DNA of 41,764 nucleotides from an uncultured Christensenella sp. GTDB taxonomy: Bacteria > Bacillota > Clostridia > Christensenellales > Borkfalkiaceae. The DNA lies in contig CAJUHC010000009.1 in assembly GCA_910586345.1 (NCBI GenBank), positions 1-41,764 of the forward strand, read 5' to 3'. Shown here in pieces: positions 25,098-32,837 of the stretch; positions within the stretch are counted from its first letter, which is position 1; each line of letters begins with the position of its first letter. The notes below the pieces were generated by a model. It was not told the DNA's origin. It searched no databases and saw only the letters and a program-made list of their open reading frames with translations. The translations under genes were made by a program, and so were the position numbers.

Positions 25098-26012
25098 ATG
25101 GCAGAAGAAAGGCTGATAGACGACGATAAAGACAGAAAATATAAGATACGCAGAAACGCGGACGGAGAAGACGAGCTTATTATCGACGATACGGAAACTC
25201 CCGACGACGAAAGCGATATTCCCGTATTCGATATACCCGTATATCTCGAAGACGACGATGAAGCGGCTCTCTTAACTCCCGAGCAGCTCGCGGAACGCGA
25301 AAGAATGAGAGCCGAAGAGCAATCGGCTCGCGAAGAGAAAATCAGAATTGCTTTGGAGAAAGCTGAAAAAAAGCTTAACGAGGGCGATTTTGAATCCGCG
25401 CTTTACGCAGTCGGTAAAGTAAACGGCGTTGCGGACGGAAACGGGGACTACTATTGTCTGAAACTTAAAATTCTTTCAAGGAATTTTACCGATTTTCAAT
25501 CGCTCGAAGATTGCGCGGAATCGGCGGACGGAGTAAAGCAGTTTGCGTCGGCAGAGCAGAAACAAGCTTTGAAATTGCTGTCTTCGGAATATGAAAACCG
25601 CGCAAACGAAGTCGAAAAAACCGTAGCCGTACTAAAAGAAGAGAACGAACGCAAAAAAGCCGAAAGACGTACTCTTTTCGCCGAACGCAATACAAAGGCA
25701 AAAAGAAATCTTTTGATTTCCGTTTTACCGTTTTTTGCGCTCGCGGTGCTTGCCGTAATTTTTGCAACCCGCCTTTTCTCGGCGGAAAACGGCACGTTCG
25801 TAATTCTTACGATAGTGTTTGCCGCGCTTGCCGCAATAGTTTTGATTGCAGTGCTGTTCGCGCTCAGAAAGTATTTGGAAACGAACAGAAACGTAAAACT
25901 CAACGAACTCGATTCTTCTACTAAACTCGGAAGAGAGTATCTCGGATATAAACAACAGTACGAATATTTAAAAAGGATTTTAGATTCTTTTGAAAACGAT
26001 TTATCTCGATAA
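25098..26012 (+). CDS. membrane protein with coiled coil, unknown
   Basis: This 304-residue protein starts with an acidic, disordered stretch of about 65 residues. A charged helical region (70-200) follows that may form a coiled coil or TPR-like hairpins (ALEKAEKKLNEGDFESALYAV). Two membrane helices lie at about 204-226 and 231-253, and a short helical tail ends the protein. I recognise no family. An AGAGG site lies 7 bases before the ATG. It sits between ispE and the desulfurase, and its end overlaps the next gene by 23 bases, so the three are likely one transcript. Confidence 0.72.
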   Translation: MAEERLIDDDKDRKYKIRRNADGEDELIIDDTETPDDESDIPVFDIPVYLEDDDEAALLTPEQLAERERMRAEEQSAREEKIRIALEKAEKKLNEGDFESALYAVGKVNGVADGNGDYYCLKLKILSRNFTDFQSLEDCAESADGVKQFASAEQKQALKLLSSEYENRANEVEKTVAVLKEENERKKAERRTLFAERNTKAKRNLLISVLPFFALAVLAVIFATRLFSAENGTFVILTIVFAALAAIVLIAVLFALRKYLETNRNVKLNELDSSTKLGREYLGYKQQYEYLKRILDSFENDLSR

Positions 26013-27135
26013 CGCGTCGACGACTCCGCTCGATAACGGCGTTTTGGAAGCTATGCTTCCGTATCTTAAAGAAAATTACGGAAATCCTTCGTCGCAACAC
26101 AGCGCAGGACGTGTTGCGTCCGAAGGAGTTCTTAGATCGCGCGACAAAATAGCAAACCTGCTCGGCTGTAAACCGGACGAAGTGTTCTTCGTTTCGGGCG
26201 GAACGGAGGCGGGCAATTGGGCTTTGAAAGGCGCTTGCTCCGCGGCGGCGGGGCGCGGGAAGCACATAATAGTTTCCGCAATCGAACACCCGGCTCTCAT
26301 AGAGAGCGCGAAAGATATGCAAAAATTCGGCTATGAAGTCTCGTTTATAGGTTCCGACGGTAGCGGTAGAATAAATCCCGCCGACGTTGAAAACGCGATA
26401 AGAGCCGATACCGTTTTCTGCGCGGTAATGCACGCAAATAACGAAACCGGCGTAATTCAGCCCGTCGAAGAAATCGGCGGAATATGCAAAAAACTCGGGG
26501 TGTTTTATTACTGCGACTGCGTCCAGACGGCGGGAGTCCTTCCTTTGCCCGTAAACAGCTGTGACGCGCTCGGAATTTCGTCGCATAAATTTTACGGTCC
26601 CAAAGGCTTCGGCGCACTGTATATAAGAGACGGCGCGGAAATTTCAAGACTGATTTCGGGCGGAAAACAGGAAAGAGGCTTGCGCGGCGGGACCGTAAAC
26701 GCCGCTTCTGCCGTCGGCTGTGCCGTTGCGCTTGAAAACGCGTTCCGCGGTATGGACGAAAATAACGAAAGAATTTCAAAGCTTCGCGACAATTTCGTAA
26801 AAAAAGTTCTGTCGGAAATCGAAGGCTCGCATTTGATAGGAAGCGGGGACAGGCTTCCCTCGAACGCGAATATTTCGTTCGACGGCTGTAACGGCGAAAA
26901 TATCCTATTTGTGCTCGACTTAAACGGTATAGCGGTTTCGACGGGTTCGGCTTGTTCGGCGGGGGCGTCGTCTGTTTCGCACGTTTTAACCGCAATGGGG
27001 CTTTCTTTCGACAGAGTCAAGTCCGCGGTACGCTTTACTTTCGGTAAATACAACACGGAAGAAGAGGTTGAAATCGTCGTTTCCGCTTTGAAAAAAGCGG
27101 TTGCAAAATTAAGAGAAAACGGACGTGTTTGTTAA
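25990..27135 (+). CDS. cysteine desulfurase family protein
   Basis: This 381-residue PLP enzyme of the NifS/IscS class removes sulfur from cysteine for Fe-S clusters or tRNA thiolation. Signatures are IYLDNASTTPLDNGVLEAML at the start, the PLP lysine in SSHKFYGPKGFGALYI (about residue 200) and the active-site Cys loop STGSACSAGASSVSHVL (about 320). The start is TTG at 25990, inside the preceding gene; an ATG is not available and the next residues KTIYLDNA are the normal N-terminus. No iscU or thiI lies next to it, so the sulfur acceptor is unknown. Confidence 0.92.
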   Translation: MKTIYLDNASTTPLDNGVLEAMLPYLKENYGNPSSQHSAGRVASEGVLRSRDKIANLLGCKPDEVFFVSGGTEAGNWALKGACSAAAGRGKHIIVSAIEHPALIESAKDMQKFGYEVSFIGSDGSGRINPADVENAIRADTVFCAVMHANNETGVIQPVEEIGGICKKLGVFYYCDCVQTAGVLPLPVNSCDALGISSHKFYGPKGFGALYIRDGAEISRLISGGKQERGLRGGTVNAASAVGCAVALENAFRGMDENNERISKLRDNFVKKVLSEIEGSHLIGSGDRLPSNANISFDGCNGENILFVLDLNGIAVSTGSACSAGASSVSHVLTAMGLSFDRVKSAVRFTFGKYNTEEEVEIVVSALKKAVAKLRENGRVC

Positions 27136-27198
27136 AATATATCAAATTTTGTTATAGTAAATAAAATTCGGTTTTTTAAAAAAATATATTTTTATTTT

Positions 27199-27227
27199 TT
27201 TGCATTTAATCTTTATTTGAGTATAAT
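27199..27227 (+). promoter_or_regulatory. orphan promoter in front of a short transcript
   Basis: TTTGCA (27199-27204), 17 bp, TATAAT (27222-27227). It points away from the preceding gene, and no plus-strand gene follows before the terminator at 27289. Confidence 0.55.
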
Positions 27228-27232
27228 TGTAA

Positions 27233-27325
27233 ATGTAAACGATGTTTACGTTACATAGCTCATCATTTTCCCCCTTATCATATAGAGGCGGCGCGAACTC
27301 CGGTTCGCGCCGTTTCTGCTTGTAA
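27233..27325 (+). ncRNA. candidate small RNA
   Basis: From the orphan promoter, an RNA of about 80-90 nt would start with the hairpin GTAAAC GAT GTTTAC (27235-27249). It continues through an unpaired C-rich stretch (TTTTCCCCCTT, 27267-27277) and ends at the perfect stem CGGCGCGAAC/GTTCGCGCCG (27289-27298 with 27303-27312) followed by TTTCTGCTT. Two hairpins around an exposed C-rich loop is the layout of many Gram-positive sRNAs that pair with Shine-Dalgarno sequences. No protein frame fits. Alternatively the first repeat is an operator. Confidence 0.45.
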
Positions 27326-27331
27326 TATTTT

Positions 27332-27835
27332 CTATAAAATTCTGCAAATAAGGCAGGCGGCGACGGTGGAAATCAAAGTCGCCGTTAACACGCATATTAT
27401 CGGCATAGCGAGTTTTTTAACCTTTAATCCCGCAAAGTAAACCGCCGAAATATAGAACACGGTTTCCGAGGAACCGAAGCAAACGCACGCACAACGCGCG
27501 ATATAACTGTCCGCGCCGTAAGTTGAAATAATTTCGTTTAAATACGCGAGCGAACCGCTTCCCGAAAATGGTTTTATGAGCACGAGTTTTGTAAGCTCTT
27601 TCGGTATACCCAAAAATCCGAAAGCGGGCGAGAGAAAATCCGTGAGCATATCGGAGAGTCCCGAAGCTTCGAACAGCGCGCACATCATAAATATGGCGGC
27701 GAGGCAGGGAAGAAGCGAAACCGTAAATTTTACCGCTTCCGAAATTCCTTCAGTAAAGCAATCGTAAACGCTGACTTTTTTTATTACCGCGAAAAGGAAT
27801 ACGAAAATAAATATAACGGGAATTATCAGCGCCAT
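27332..27835 (-). CDS. spmB: spore maturation protein B
   Basis: This 167-residue membrane protein has the nucleoside-recognition (Gate) domain: TEGISEAVKFTVSLLPCLAAIFMMCALFEASG (seen in parts), IKPFSGSGSLAYLNEI, and CFGSSETVFYISAVYFA. Together with SpmA it affects spore core dehydration. I start it at the ATG at 27835, which overlaps the end of spmA by 10 bases. The frame extends further up to 27892, but that would overlap spmA by 67 bases. It ends in TAG. Confidence 0.9.
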   Translation of the reverse strand: MALIIPVIFIFVFLFAVIKKVSVYDCFTEGISEAVKFTVSLLPCLAAIFMMCALFEASGLSDMLTDFLSPAFGFLGIPKELTKLVLIKPFSGSGSLAYLNEIISTYGADSYIARCACVCFGSSETVFYISAVYFAGLKVKKLAMPIICVLTATLISTVAACLICRIL

Positions 27836-28377
27836 ATTTTCCGTCCGATTAAATACAGACCTACTGCGGTCAGCGTGGATATTGCGGTGCATATTAACGA
27901 GGGTAGAAATATATCCGACGGGCTTAAACTGCCAGCGCCCGCTCTGAGCGCGATTACCGTCGTCGGCAGTATCTGAATAGACGTGGCGTTTATAACGAAC
28001 AACAGCTTCTGCGCGAAATCGTTGCTTTGTTTATCCAGCTCTTCGACAGCTTTCACCGCGTAAGGCGTAGCCGCACCTCCGAGCCCCAAAAGATTACAGG
28101 AAATATTCATTGCAAGCTGTTCGTTCGCAGTTTCGTCGTCCGTTCTGAATATTCTTTTGGTTACGGGTTTTAACCCGCGCGCAATATATTTCGAAAGCCC
28201 AGATTTTTCCGCGAGTTTCGAAAGCCCCATCCAGACTGCGTAAATGCAGAAAAGGGTGAGAGCCATTTTAACCGAGCTTTCGGCTCCGCCTAAGAGAGAG
28301 GACAACAGCTTATCGGGCGAAACGACGGCTATCGTTATCATCGACGCTATAAATACAACCGTGAATATTACGTTCAT
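27826..28377 (-). CDS. spmA: spore maturation protein A
   Basis: This 183-residue membrane protein pairs with SpmB. Recognisable parts are GGAESSVKMALTLFCIYAVWMG, NISCNLLGLGGAATPYAVKAVEEL and the final TM region. Its promoter is TTGTAA (28431-28426), 16 bp, TATAAT (28409-28404) on the minus strand; the -35 box overlaps that of metG on the other strand. Presence of spmA/spmB supports a spore-forming ancestry. Confidence 0.9.
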   Translation of the reverse strand: MNVIFTVVFIASMITIAVVSPDKLLSSLLGGAESSVKMALTLFCIYAVWMGLSKLAEKSGLSKYIARGLKPVTKRIFRTDDETANEQLAMNISCNLLGLGGAATPYAVKAVEELDKQSNDFAQKLLFVINATSIQILPTTVIALRAGAGSLSPSDIFLPSLICTAISTLTAVGLYLIGRKIWR

Positions 28378-28403
28378 AAACTATCTTTATGAACCGAAAA
28401 TTT

Positions 28404-28453
28404 ATTATATGCGCCCGCTAATATTTTACAACCGTTTATTAAAGTGGTATAAT
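28404..28453. promoter_or_regulatory. overlapping divergent promoters of spmA and metG
   Basis: The plus strand has TTTACA (28425-28430), 17 bp, TATAAT (28448-28453) with an upstream TGG, for metG. The minus strand has TTGTAA (28431-28426), 16 bp, TATAAT (28409-28404), for spmA. The two -35 boxes share five bases, so polymerases cannot bind both at once. Confidence 0.7.
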
Positions 28454-28459
28454 CTGGTT

Positions 28460-30451
28460 ATGGCACAGAAATATTACATTACTACGGCAATTACTTATAC
28501 TTCGGGTAAACCCCATATCGGAAATACTTACGAGATGATTTTCTCGGACGCGATTGCTCGGTATAAACGTATGCGCGGTTACGACGTGTTCTTTATGACG
28601 GGAACGGACGAGCACGGTCTTAAAGTCGAACAGAAAGCCGCGGATAAGGGAGTGACCCCTAAACAATTCGTCGACGGCGTCGCGGGCGAGATAAAGCGTA
28701 TATGGCAATTGATGAACATATCCTACGATAAATTTATCCGCACGACCGACGAAAGCCACGAACGCGCCGTACAGAAAATTTTCAGAAAATTCTACGAACA
28801 GGGCGATATTTACAAGGACTCTTACGAGGGCTTGTACTGTACTCCCTGCGAAAGTTTTTGGACGGAAGCCCAGCTTGCGGACGGTAAATGCCCCGATTGC
28901 GGAAGGGAGGTAAAACCCGCGCGCGAAGAAGCGTATTTCTTTAAAATGGGCAAGTACGCGGAACGGCTTGTAAAGCATATAGCTTCGCATCCCGAATTTA
29001 TCCGTCCCGTTTCGCGCAAGAACGAGATGATGAACAATTTCCTTCTTGCGGACGAATTTATCGGAAAATCGGACGAAGAACTTATAAAGGCTTGCGAAAA
29101 CGGTACTCTCAAAACGAAATTGCAGGACCTGTGCGTTTCGCGCTCAACGTTCAAATGGGGAATTCCCGTGGACTTCGACAGCCGTCACGTCGTTTACGTG
29201 TGGCTTGACGCGCTTACCAACTATATTACGGGCTTGGGTTATTCGCCCGAAAAAAGCTCGGATAATTATAAAAAATATTGGCCCGCCGACGTTCATATAA
29301 TCGGTAAGGACATTATCCGTTTCCATACGATTTACTGGCCGATATTCCTTATGGCTATGGGCGAGCCTCTTCCGGAATGCGTTTTCGGTCATCCTTGGCT
29401 GTTGCAGGGCGGGGACAAGATGTCCAAGTCCAAAGGCAACGTGTTGTACGCGGACGACCTTGCGGGTATATTCGGTGCGGACGCGGTGCGCTATTTCGTA
29501 CTTCACGAAATGCCTTACGGCGACGACGGAATCATAACCTGGGAACTGATGTGCGAAAAAATCAATTCCGAACTCGCCAACGTTTTAGGCAACCTCGTAA
29601 AGAGAACGGTTTCTATGACCAATCAATACCTCGGCGGAACCGCGCGGAAAACGGGAGAGGTAGAGGAAATCGATAATGATTTCGAAAACGTGATACGCGG
29701 AACGTTCGGCAAAGTCTGCGCGAAAATGGACGAGTTTAAGGTCGCGGACGCTCTCGACTGTCTTTGGACGCTGTTCCGCAGAGCAAACAAATATATCGAC
29801 GAAACGACGCCCTGGATACTTGCAAAAGACGAAGCGAAAAAAGAAAGACTTTCCGAAGTATTATACAATCTCCTGTGTTCGCTCGATATAGGCGCGAATA
29901 TTTTAAAACCCTTTATGCCAGATACGGCGGATAAGATTTTAGCCGAAATCGGCGCAAAGGCGCGCGAGCGGGAAAACGAAAAGTGCGTTACGGAATATAC
30001 CGTAACGGCAACCCCTGCAACGCTGTTTGAAAGAATAAAATTCGAGGAGCTTAAATCCGTGATAGCAAAAATAGAGGAAGCCCAGCGCGCTTCGGTTGAA
30101 GCCGAAACGCAGACTCAGGAAAAGCGCGAGCCCATAACCATAGACGACTTTGCGAAAGTCGAAATGCGCGTCGGCAAAGTCATAGCTTGCGAGGCTGTGA
30201 AAAAGAGCAAATTATTGCACGAAACGGTAAAGGTCGGAAACAGAACGCTGTCTATATTGTCGGGGATAGCGAAACACTATTCGCCCGAGGAGATGGTCGG
30301 AAAAAAAGTAATAGTCGTTACTAATCTGCCTCCGCGCGAAATGAAAGGAATTTTAAGCGAGGGAATGATTGTCTGCGCGGAATCTCCCGACGGTACGCTT
30401 TCCATTGTAAACCCCGAAAAGGATATTCCCGACGGGAGTCTTCTGTCGTGA
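28460..30451 (+). CDS. metG: methionyl-tRNA synthetase
   Basis: This class I enzyme charges tRNA-Met. It has 663 residues. Seen in order: YTSGKPHIGNTYE (the HIGH box), a zinc knuckle CTPC...CPDC near residues 128-148, KMSKSKGN near 320, an anticodon-binding helical domain, and a C-terminal EMAP-II/Arc1p-like tRNA-binding OB fold (DFAKVEMRVGKVIACE to the end, about residues 558-663) that also dimerises the enzyme. I chose the ATG at 28460. The longer frame from 28244 runs through the promoter and into spmA. There is no RBS: the TATAAT ends 6 bases before the ATG. tatD overlaps its end (GTGA). Confidence 0.95.
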   Translation: MAQKYYITTAITYTSGKPHIGNTYEMIFSDAIARYKRMRGYDVFFMTGTDEHGLKVEQKAADKGVTPKQFVDGVAGEIKRIWQLMNISYDKFIRTTDESHERAVQKIFRKFYEQGDIYKDSYEGLYCTPCESFWTEAQLADGKCPDCGREVKPAREEAYFFKMGKYAERLVKHIASHPEFIRPVSRKNEMMNNFLLADEFIGKSDEELIKACENGTLKTKLQDLCVSRSTFKWGIPVDFDSRHVVYVWLDALTNYITGLGYSPEKSSDNYKKYWPADVHIIGKDIIRFHTIYWPIFLMAMGEPLPECVFGHPWLLQGGDKMSKSKGNVLYADDLAGIFGADAVRYFVLHEMPYGDDGIITWELMCEKINSELANVLGNLVKRTVSMTNQYLGGTARKTGEVEEIDNDFENVIRGTFGKVCAKMDEFKVADALDCLWTLFRRANKYIDETTPWILAKDEAKKERLSEVLYNLLCSLDIGANILKPFMPDTADKILAEIGAKARERENEKCVTEYTVTATPATLFERIKFEELKSVIAKIEEAQRASVEAETQTQEKREPITIDDFAKVEMRVGKVIACEAVKKSKLLHETVKVGNRTLSILSGIAKHYSPEEMVGKKVIVVTNLPPREMKGILSEGMIVCAESPDGTLSIVNPEKDIPDGSLLS

Positions 30452-31227
30452 GGTATATAGACGTTCACTGTCATATAAACGAGGAGGATTACGGCAACGT
30501 AGATACTCTTTTGGATAACGTTAAAGCGGCGGGGGTGGAGAAAATCATCTCCGTCGGTTTTGATTTGCTGTCGTCGGAGTACTGCAAATACCTCGCCGAA
30601 AAATATGATTGGGTTTATTTTACCGCAGGTTTCCATCCTACCGAGTTAAAAAAATACAAGGAAGGCGATATGGAAGAAATAGCCCGTTTCGCGCGGCATA
30701 AGAAATGTGTTGCAATAGGCGAAATCGGGCTCGATTACCATTATCCCGATACGGATAAACCGTTACAGCAAAGCATATTCAAAAGACAGCTTTGTCTTGC
30801 GGAGGAGCTGAAACTTCCCGTGCAGATTCACTCGCGCGACAGCGCCGAGGATATGCTGAAAATTTTGAAGGATTATGCGCCTAAGCTTAAAAGCGGTGCA
30901 ATGTTGCATTGTTATTCTCATTCGACTGAAATTGCGGTTGAGCTTGAAAAATCGGGTCTGTATTTCTCGTTCGGCGGTTCGAGTACCTGGTCCGGCTCAA
31001 AAAAAGCAAAACGCACTATTTCGGCTCTGCCGTTAGAGAAGATAATGACTGAAACAGACAGTCCGTATCTGCCGCCTATATCCAAGTACGGCGTCTTTCC
31101 CAATACCCCCGAAAGCATACCCGAGATTGCGAGTAATATTGCCGTTATAAAGGGCAAAGATATTGAAGAGGTTTCGGATACTGTCTGGACTACTGCGCAT
31201 ACGTTTTATAAAAAATTAAATAATTAA
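30448..31227 (+). CDS. tatD: TatD family metal-dependent hydrolase
   Basis: This 259-residue TIM-barrel hydrolase has the metal ligands of the family: YIDVHCHIN at the start (HxH), AIGEIGLDYHY (Glu, about residue 90), VQIHSRDS (His), LHCYSHS (His), and MTETDSPYLPP (Asp, about 203). TatD proteins are deoxyribonucleases of DNA repair and tRNA or D-aminoacyl processing; here metG-tatD coupling is the classical Firmicutes order. The start is GTG at 30448, overlapping the metG stop by 4 bases. Confidence 0.92.
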   Translation: MRYIDVHCHINEEDYGNVDTLLDNVKAAGVEKIISVGFDLLSSEYCKYLAEKYDWVYFTAGFHPTELKKYKEGDMEEIARFARHKKCVAIGEIGLDYHYPDTDKPLQQSIFKRQLCLAEELKLPVQIHSRDSAEDMLKILKDYAPKLKSGAMLHCYSHSTEIAVELEKSGLYFSFGGSSTWSGSKKAKRTISALPLEKIMTETDSPYLPPISKYGVFPNTPESIPEIASNIAVIKGKDIEEVSDTVWTTAHTFYKKLNN

Positions 31228-31258
31228 AAAAATATCGATAAAAATATATCGATTTTGC

Positions 31259-31287
31259 TTGACGAGTTCGTTTTTGTTTATTATAAT
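31259..31287 (+). promoter_or_regulatory. strong sigma-A promoter of the riboswitch-SPFH transcript
   Basis: TTGACG (31259-31264), 17 bp, TATAAT (31282-31287). The predicted start is near 31294, giving a leader of about 215 bases. Confidence 0.82.
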
Positions 31288-31302
31288 ATATTTGGCAATT
31301 GA

Positions 31303-31413
31303 ATAGAGAGGGAGTAATTTGCGTATTTGTTTGCGGTAAACCGACAGATACGTAGCGTACCCGTCAATACAGCGGTTTACCGCTCGGGAAGTTTTAAAAA
31401 GTGAGACTCGCAC
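31303..31413 (+). ncRNA. yybP-ykoY-like (manganese) riboswitch aptamer
   Basis: The leader has the conserved blocks of this family in the right order. GGGAGTA at 31310-31316 forms the L1 side. A P2-type hairpin pairs CGTATTTGT (31322-31330) with ACAGATACG (31344-31352). CCGTCAATAC (31361-31370) is the L3 side. A P3-type hairpin AGCGG-TTTA-CCGCT (31371-31384) follows, closed by CGGG (31385-31388). GTGAGACTC (31401-31409) returns to P1. From memory, the Lactococcus aptamer has GGGGAGUAG, CGUCAAUUC before its hairpin, CGGC after it, and a GACC return. P1 is short (GAGAG with CTC). The family senses Mn2+ and usually turns genes on. Confidence 0.7.
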
Positions 31414-31455
31414 TTGCGCTTTATGGCGTTTGTGCGGGTTTATTATTTTCTCTTA
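31406..31455 (+). terminator. riboswitch attenuator (terminator hairpin)
   Basis: ACTCGCAC (31406-31413) pairs with GTGCGGGT (31432-31439). An inner CGC/GCG stem lies inside it, and TTTATTATTTTCTCTT follows. Its 5' arm reuses the 3' strand of aptamer P1, so P1 formation on ligand binding would free the downstream gene. Confidence 0.7.
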
Positions 31456-31509
31456 AAGTATGCTTATTGTCATAATTAAAAATATAATAAAAAGAGAGGT
31501 CTTGAAAAA

Positions 31510-32571
31510 ATGATTTACACTTTTATAACCGCTATTGTATTTATTGCTTTAATCGCCACAGGCGCAGCGTTCTTGATTTACGGCTTTGTACAGAAAGCGA
31601 AGAACACGGGCAAAAGGATAATACCCGTTGCAGTTCCCGCGGCAATGATTGCGGTAGGCTTGATTCTGGTAATCTTAATCCCCGGTTCTTTTCACACGGT
31701 TGAAGCGGGTTCGGTTGCGCTGGTTAAACAGTTAGGCGTTATAGTTGACGTGGAGCAGCCCGGTACTTATTTTGATTTCTATTTAACCCGCAAGTACGAG
31801 GAATACGACGTAAAGGTTCAGCAGGTAGAAATTCAGACCGAGGCATATACCGCCGACGCGCAGTCAATGGATATTTCTATGGTGCTTCAATTCCAGATAG
31901 ACTCGGCAAAGGTTGAGGAAATAGCAGTAAACTACGGTAGTTTGGAAGCGCTGACAAACAGGATTCAGAGCGTCGCGGTAGAGCGTACGAAAGCTACTCT
32001 TTCCCAGTATCAGGCGGAAAAGCTTATCGAAGAAAGAGACAGAGTTTCGCCCAAGGTGCAGACCGTTATAAACGAAGAAATGCAGAAGAAAGAATACTGT
32101 GTAACGTTCAACAGTACCGTTTTAACTGATATAACGTTCTCGGAAGCGTTCGAGGCGGCTGTCGAAGCTAAGATGATGGCTCAGCAGGAAAAATTACAGG
32201 CGCAGTACGAAAACGAGAAAAAGAAAGAACAGGCGGAAGCGGCTTTATACGTCGCCGAGCAGGAAGCAAAAGCTTTGGTGGCAAAGGCACAGGCGGAAGC
32301 GGACGCGCAGGTCGCGCTTGCACAGTCAGACGCGCGCGCCATAATGCTGAAGAGCGTAGAAATCGCGCGTATGCTCGGTTATACCGTAAACCAAACGACG
32401 GTTGAAGAGGAAGTAATTTATGATATAGTGTTTGACGAACAGCATACCGGTTCGGATATCGCCGATTATCTTAAATACGTAGAATACATTTCCAAGTGGG
32501 ACGGCAAACTCCCTCAAGTAGTTACGGGTGAGAACGGCTTTATGATAACCGTACCTATGCCTAACAGCTAA
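31510..32571 (+). CDS. SPFH/band 7 (prohibitin-like) membrane protein
   Basis: This 353-residue protein has two N-terminal membrane helices (about 4-27 and 39-60). An SPFH domain (about 62-230) follows, with EAGSVALVKQLGVIVDVEQPG and the strand VQQVEIQTEAYTADAQSM. A long Ala/Glu/Gln-rich coiled coil (about 225-285: QAEAALYVAEQEAKALVAKA) mediates oligomer rings in this family. Members organise membrane microdomains or regulate membrane proteases. It has an AGAGAGG site. There is no NfeD or FtsH neighbour. The upstream Mn-type riboswitch is unexpected for this family. Confidence 0.9.
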   Translation: MIYTFITAIVFIALIATGAAFLIYGFVQKAKNTGKRIIPVAVPAAMIAVGLILVILIPGSFHTVEAGSVALVKQLGVIVDVEQPGTYFDFYLTRKYEEYDVKVQQVEIQTEAYTADAQSMDISMVLQFQIDSAKVEEIAVNYGSLEALTNRIQSVAVERTKATLSQYQAEKLIEERDRVSPKVQTVINEEMQKKEYCVTFNSTVLTDITFSEAFEAAVEAKMMAQQEKLQAQYENEKKKEQAEAALYVAEQEAKALVAKAQAEADAQVALAQSDARAIMLKSVEIARMLGYTVNQTTVEEEVIYDIVFDEQHTGSDIADYLKYVEYISKWDGKLPQVVTGENGFMITVPMPNS

Positions 32572-32580
32572 ATAAATCAG

Positions 32581-32605
32581 GCGCGGCTTAACGCCGCGTC
32601 TTTTA
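32581..32605 (+). terminator. terminator after the SPFH gene
   Basis: GCGCGGC (32581-32587) pairs with GCCGCGT (32593-32599), then CTTTTAT. Confidence 0.65.
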
Positions 32606-32692
32606 TATTCAGCGCGGCAGAAAAAGTTCAGCGTGACGGACAGAACTTATGCAGCAAAGCAATACAGGCATAAAGAGCCAATTATAAACCGT

Positions 32693-32743
32693 TTGTTTTT
32701 TTGTTTACGATATGATACAATTCCTGTACGATAAACAGGAATT
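32693..32743 (+). promoter_or_regulatory. promoter with inverted repeat at the start site
   Basis: TTGTTT (32693-32698), 17 bp, TACAAT (32716-32721). AATTCCTGT (32719-32727) and ACAGGAATT (32735-32743) are perfect 9-bp arms around 7 bases, running from the -10 box across the start site. This could be an operator or a 5' RNA hairpin. Confidence 0.5.
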
Positions 32744-32837
32744 TAACGGAGAGAATACCGCACAATTTTATTTGGATGCGGAACTGAAATTCGTTGCGTA
32801 AATCGAAATTCATAAAATAAAAATGAGGAATGTATAT

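Noticed and set aside
26345..26995. Arg-rich 216-codon minus-strand frame
   Set aside because: It is antisense to the cysteine desulfurase. The Arg-rich make-up is typical of a shadow frame.
28244..28459. Upstream extension of metG to an earlier start
   Set aside because: It would run through the spmA N-terminus and the metG promoter. The family N-terminus begins at 28460.
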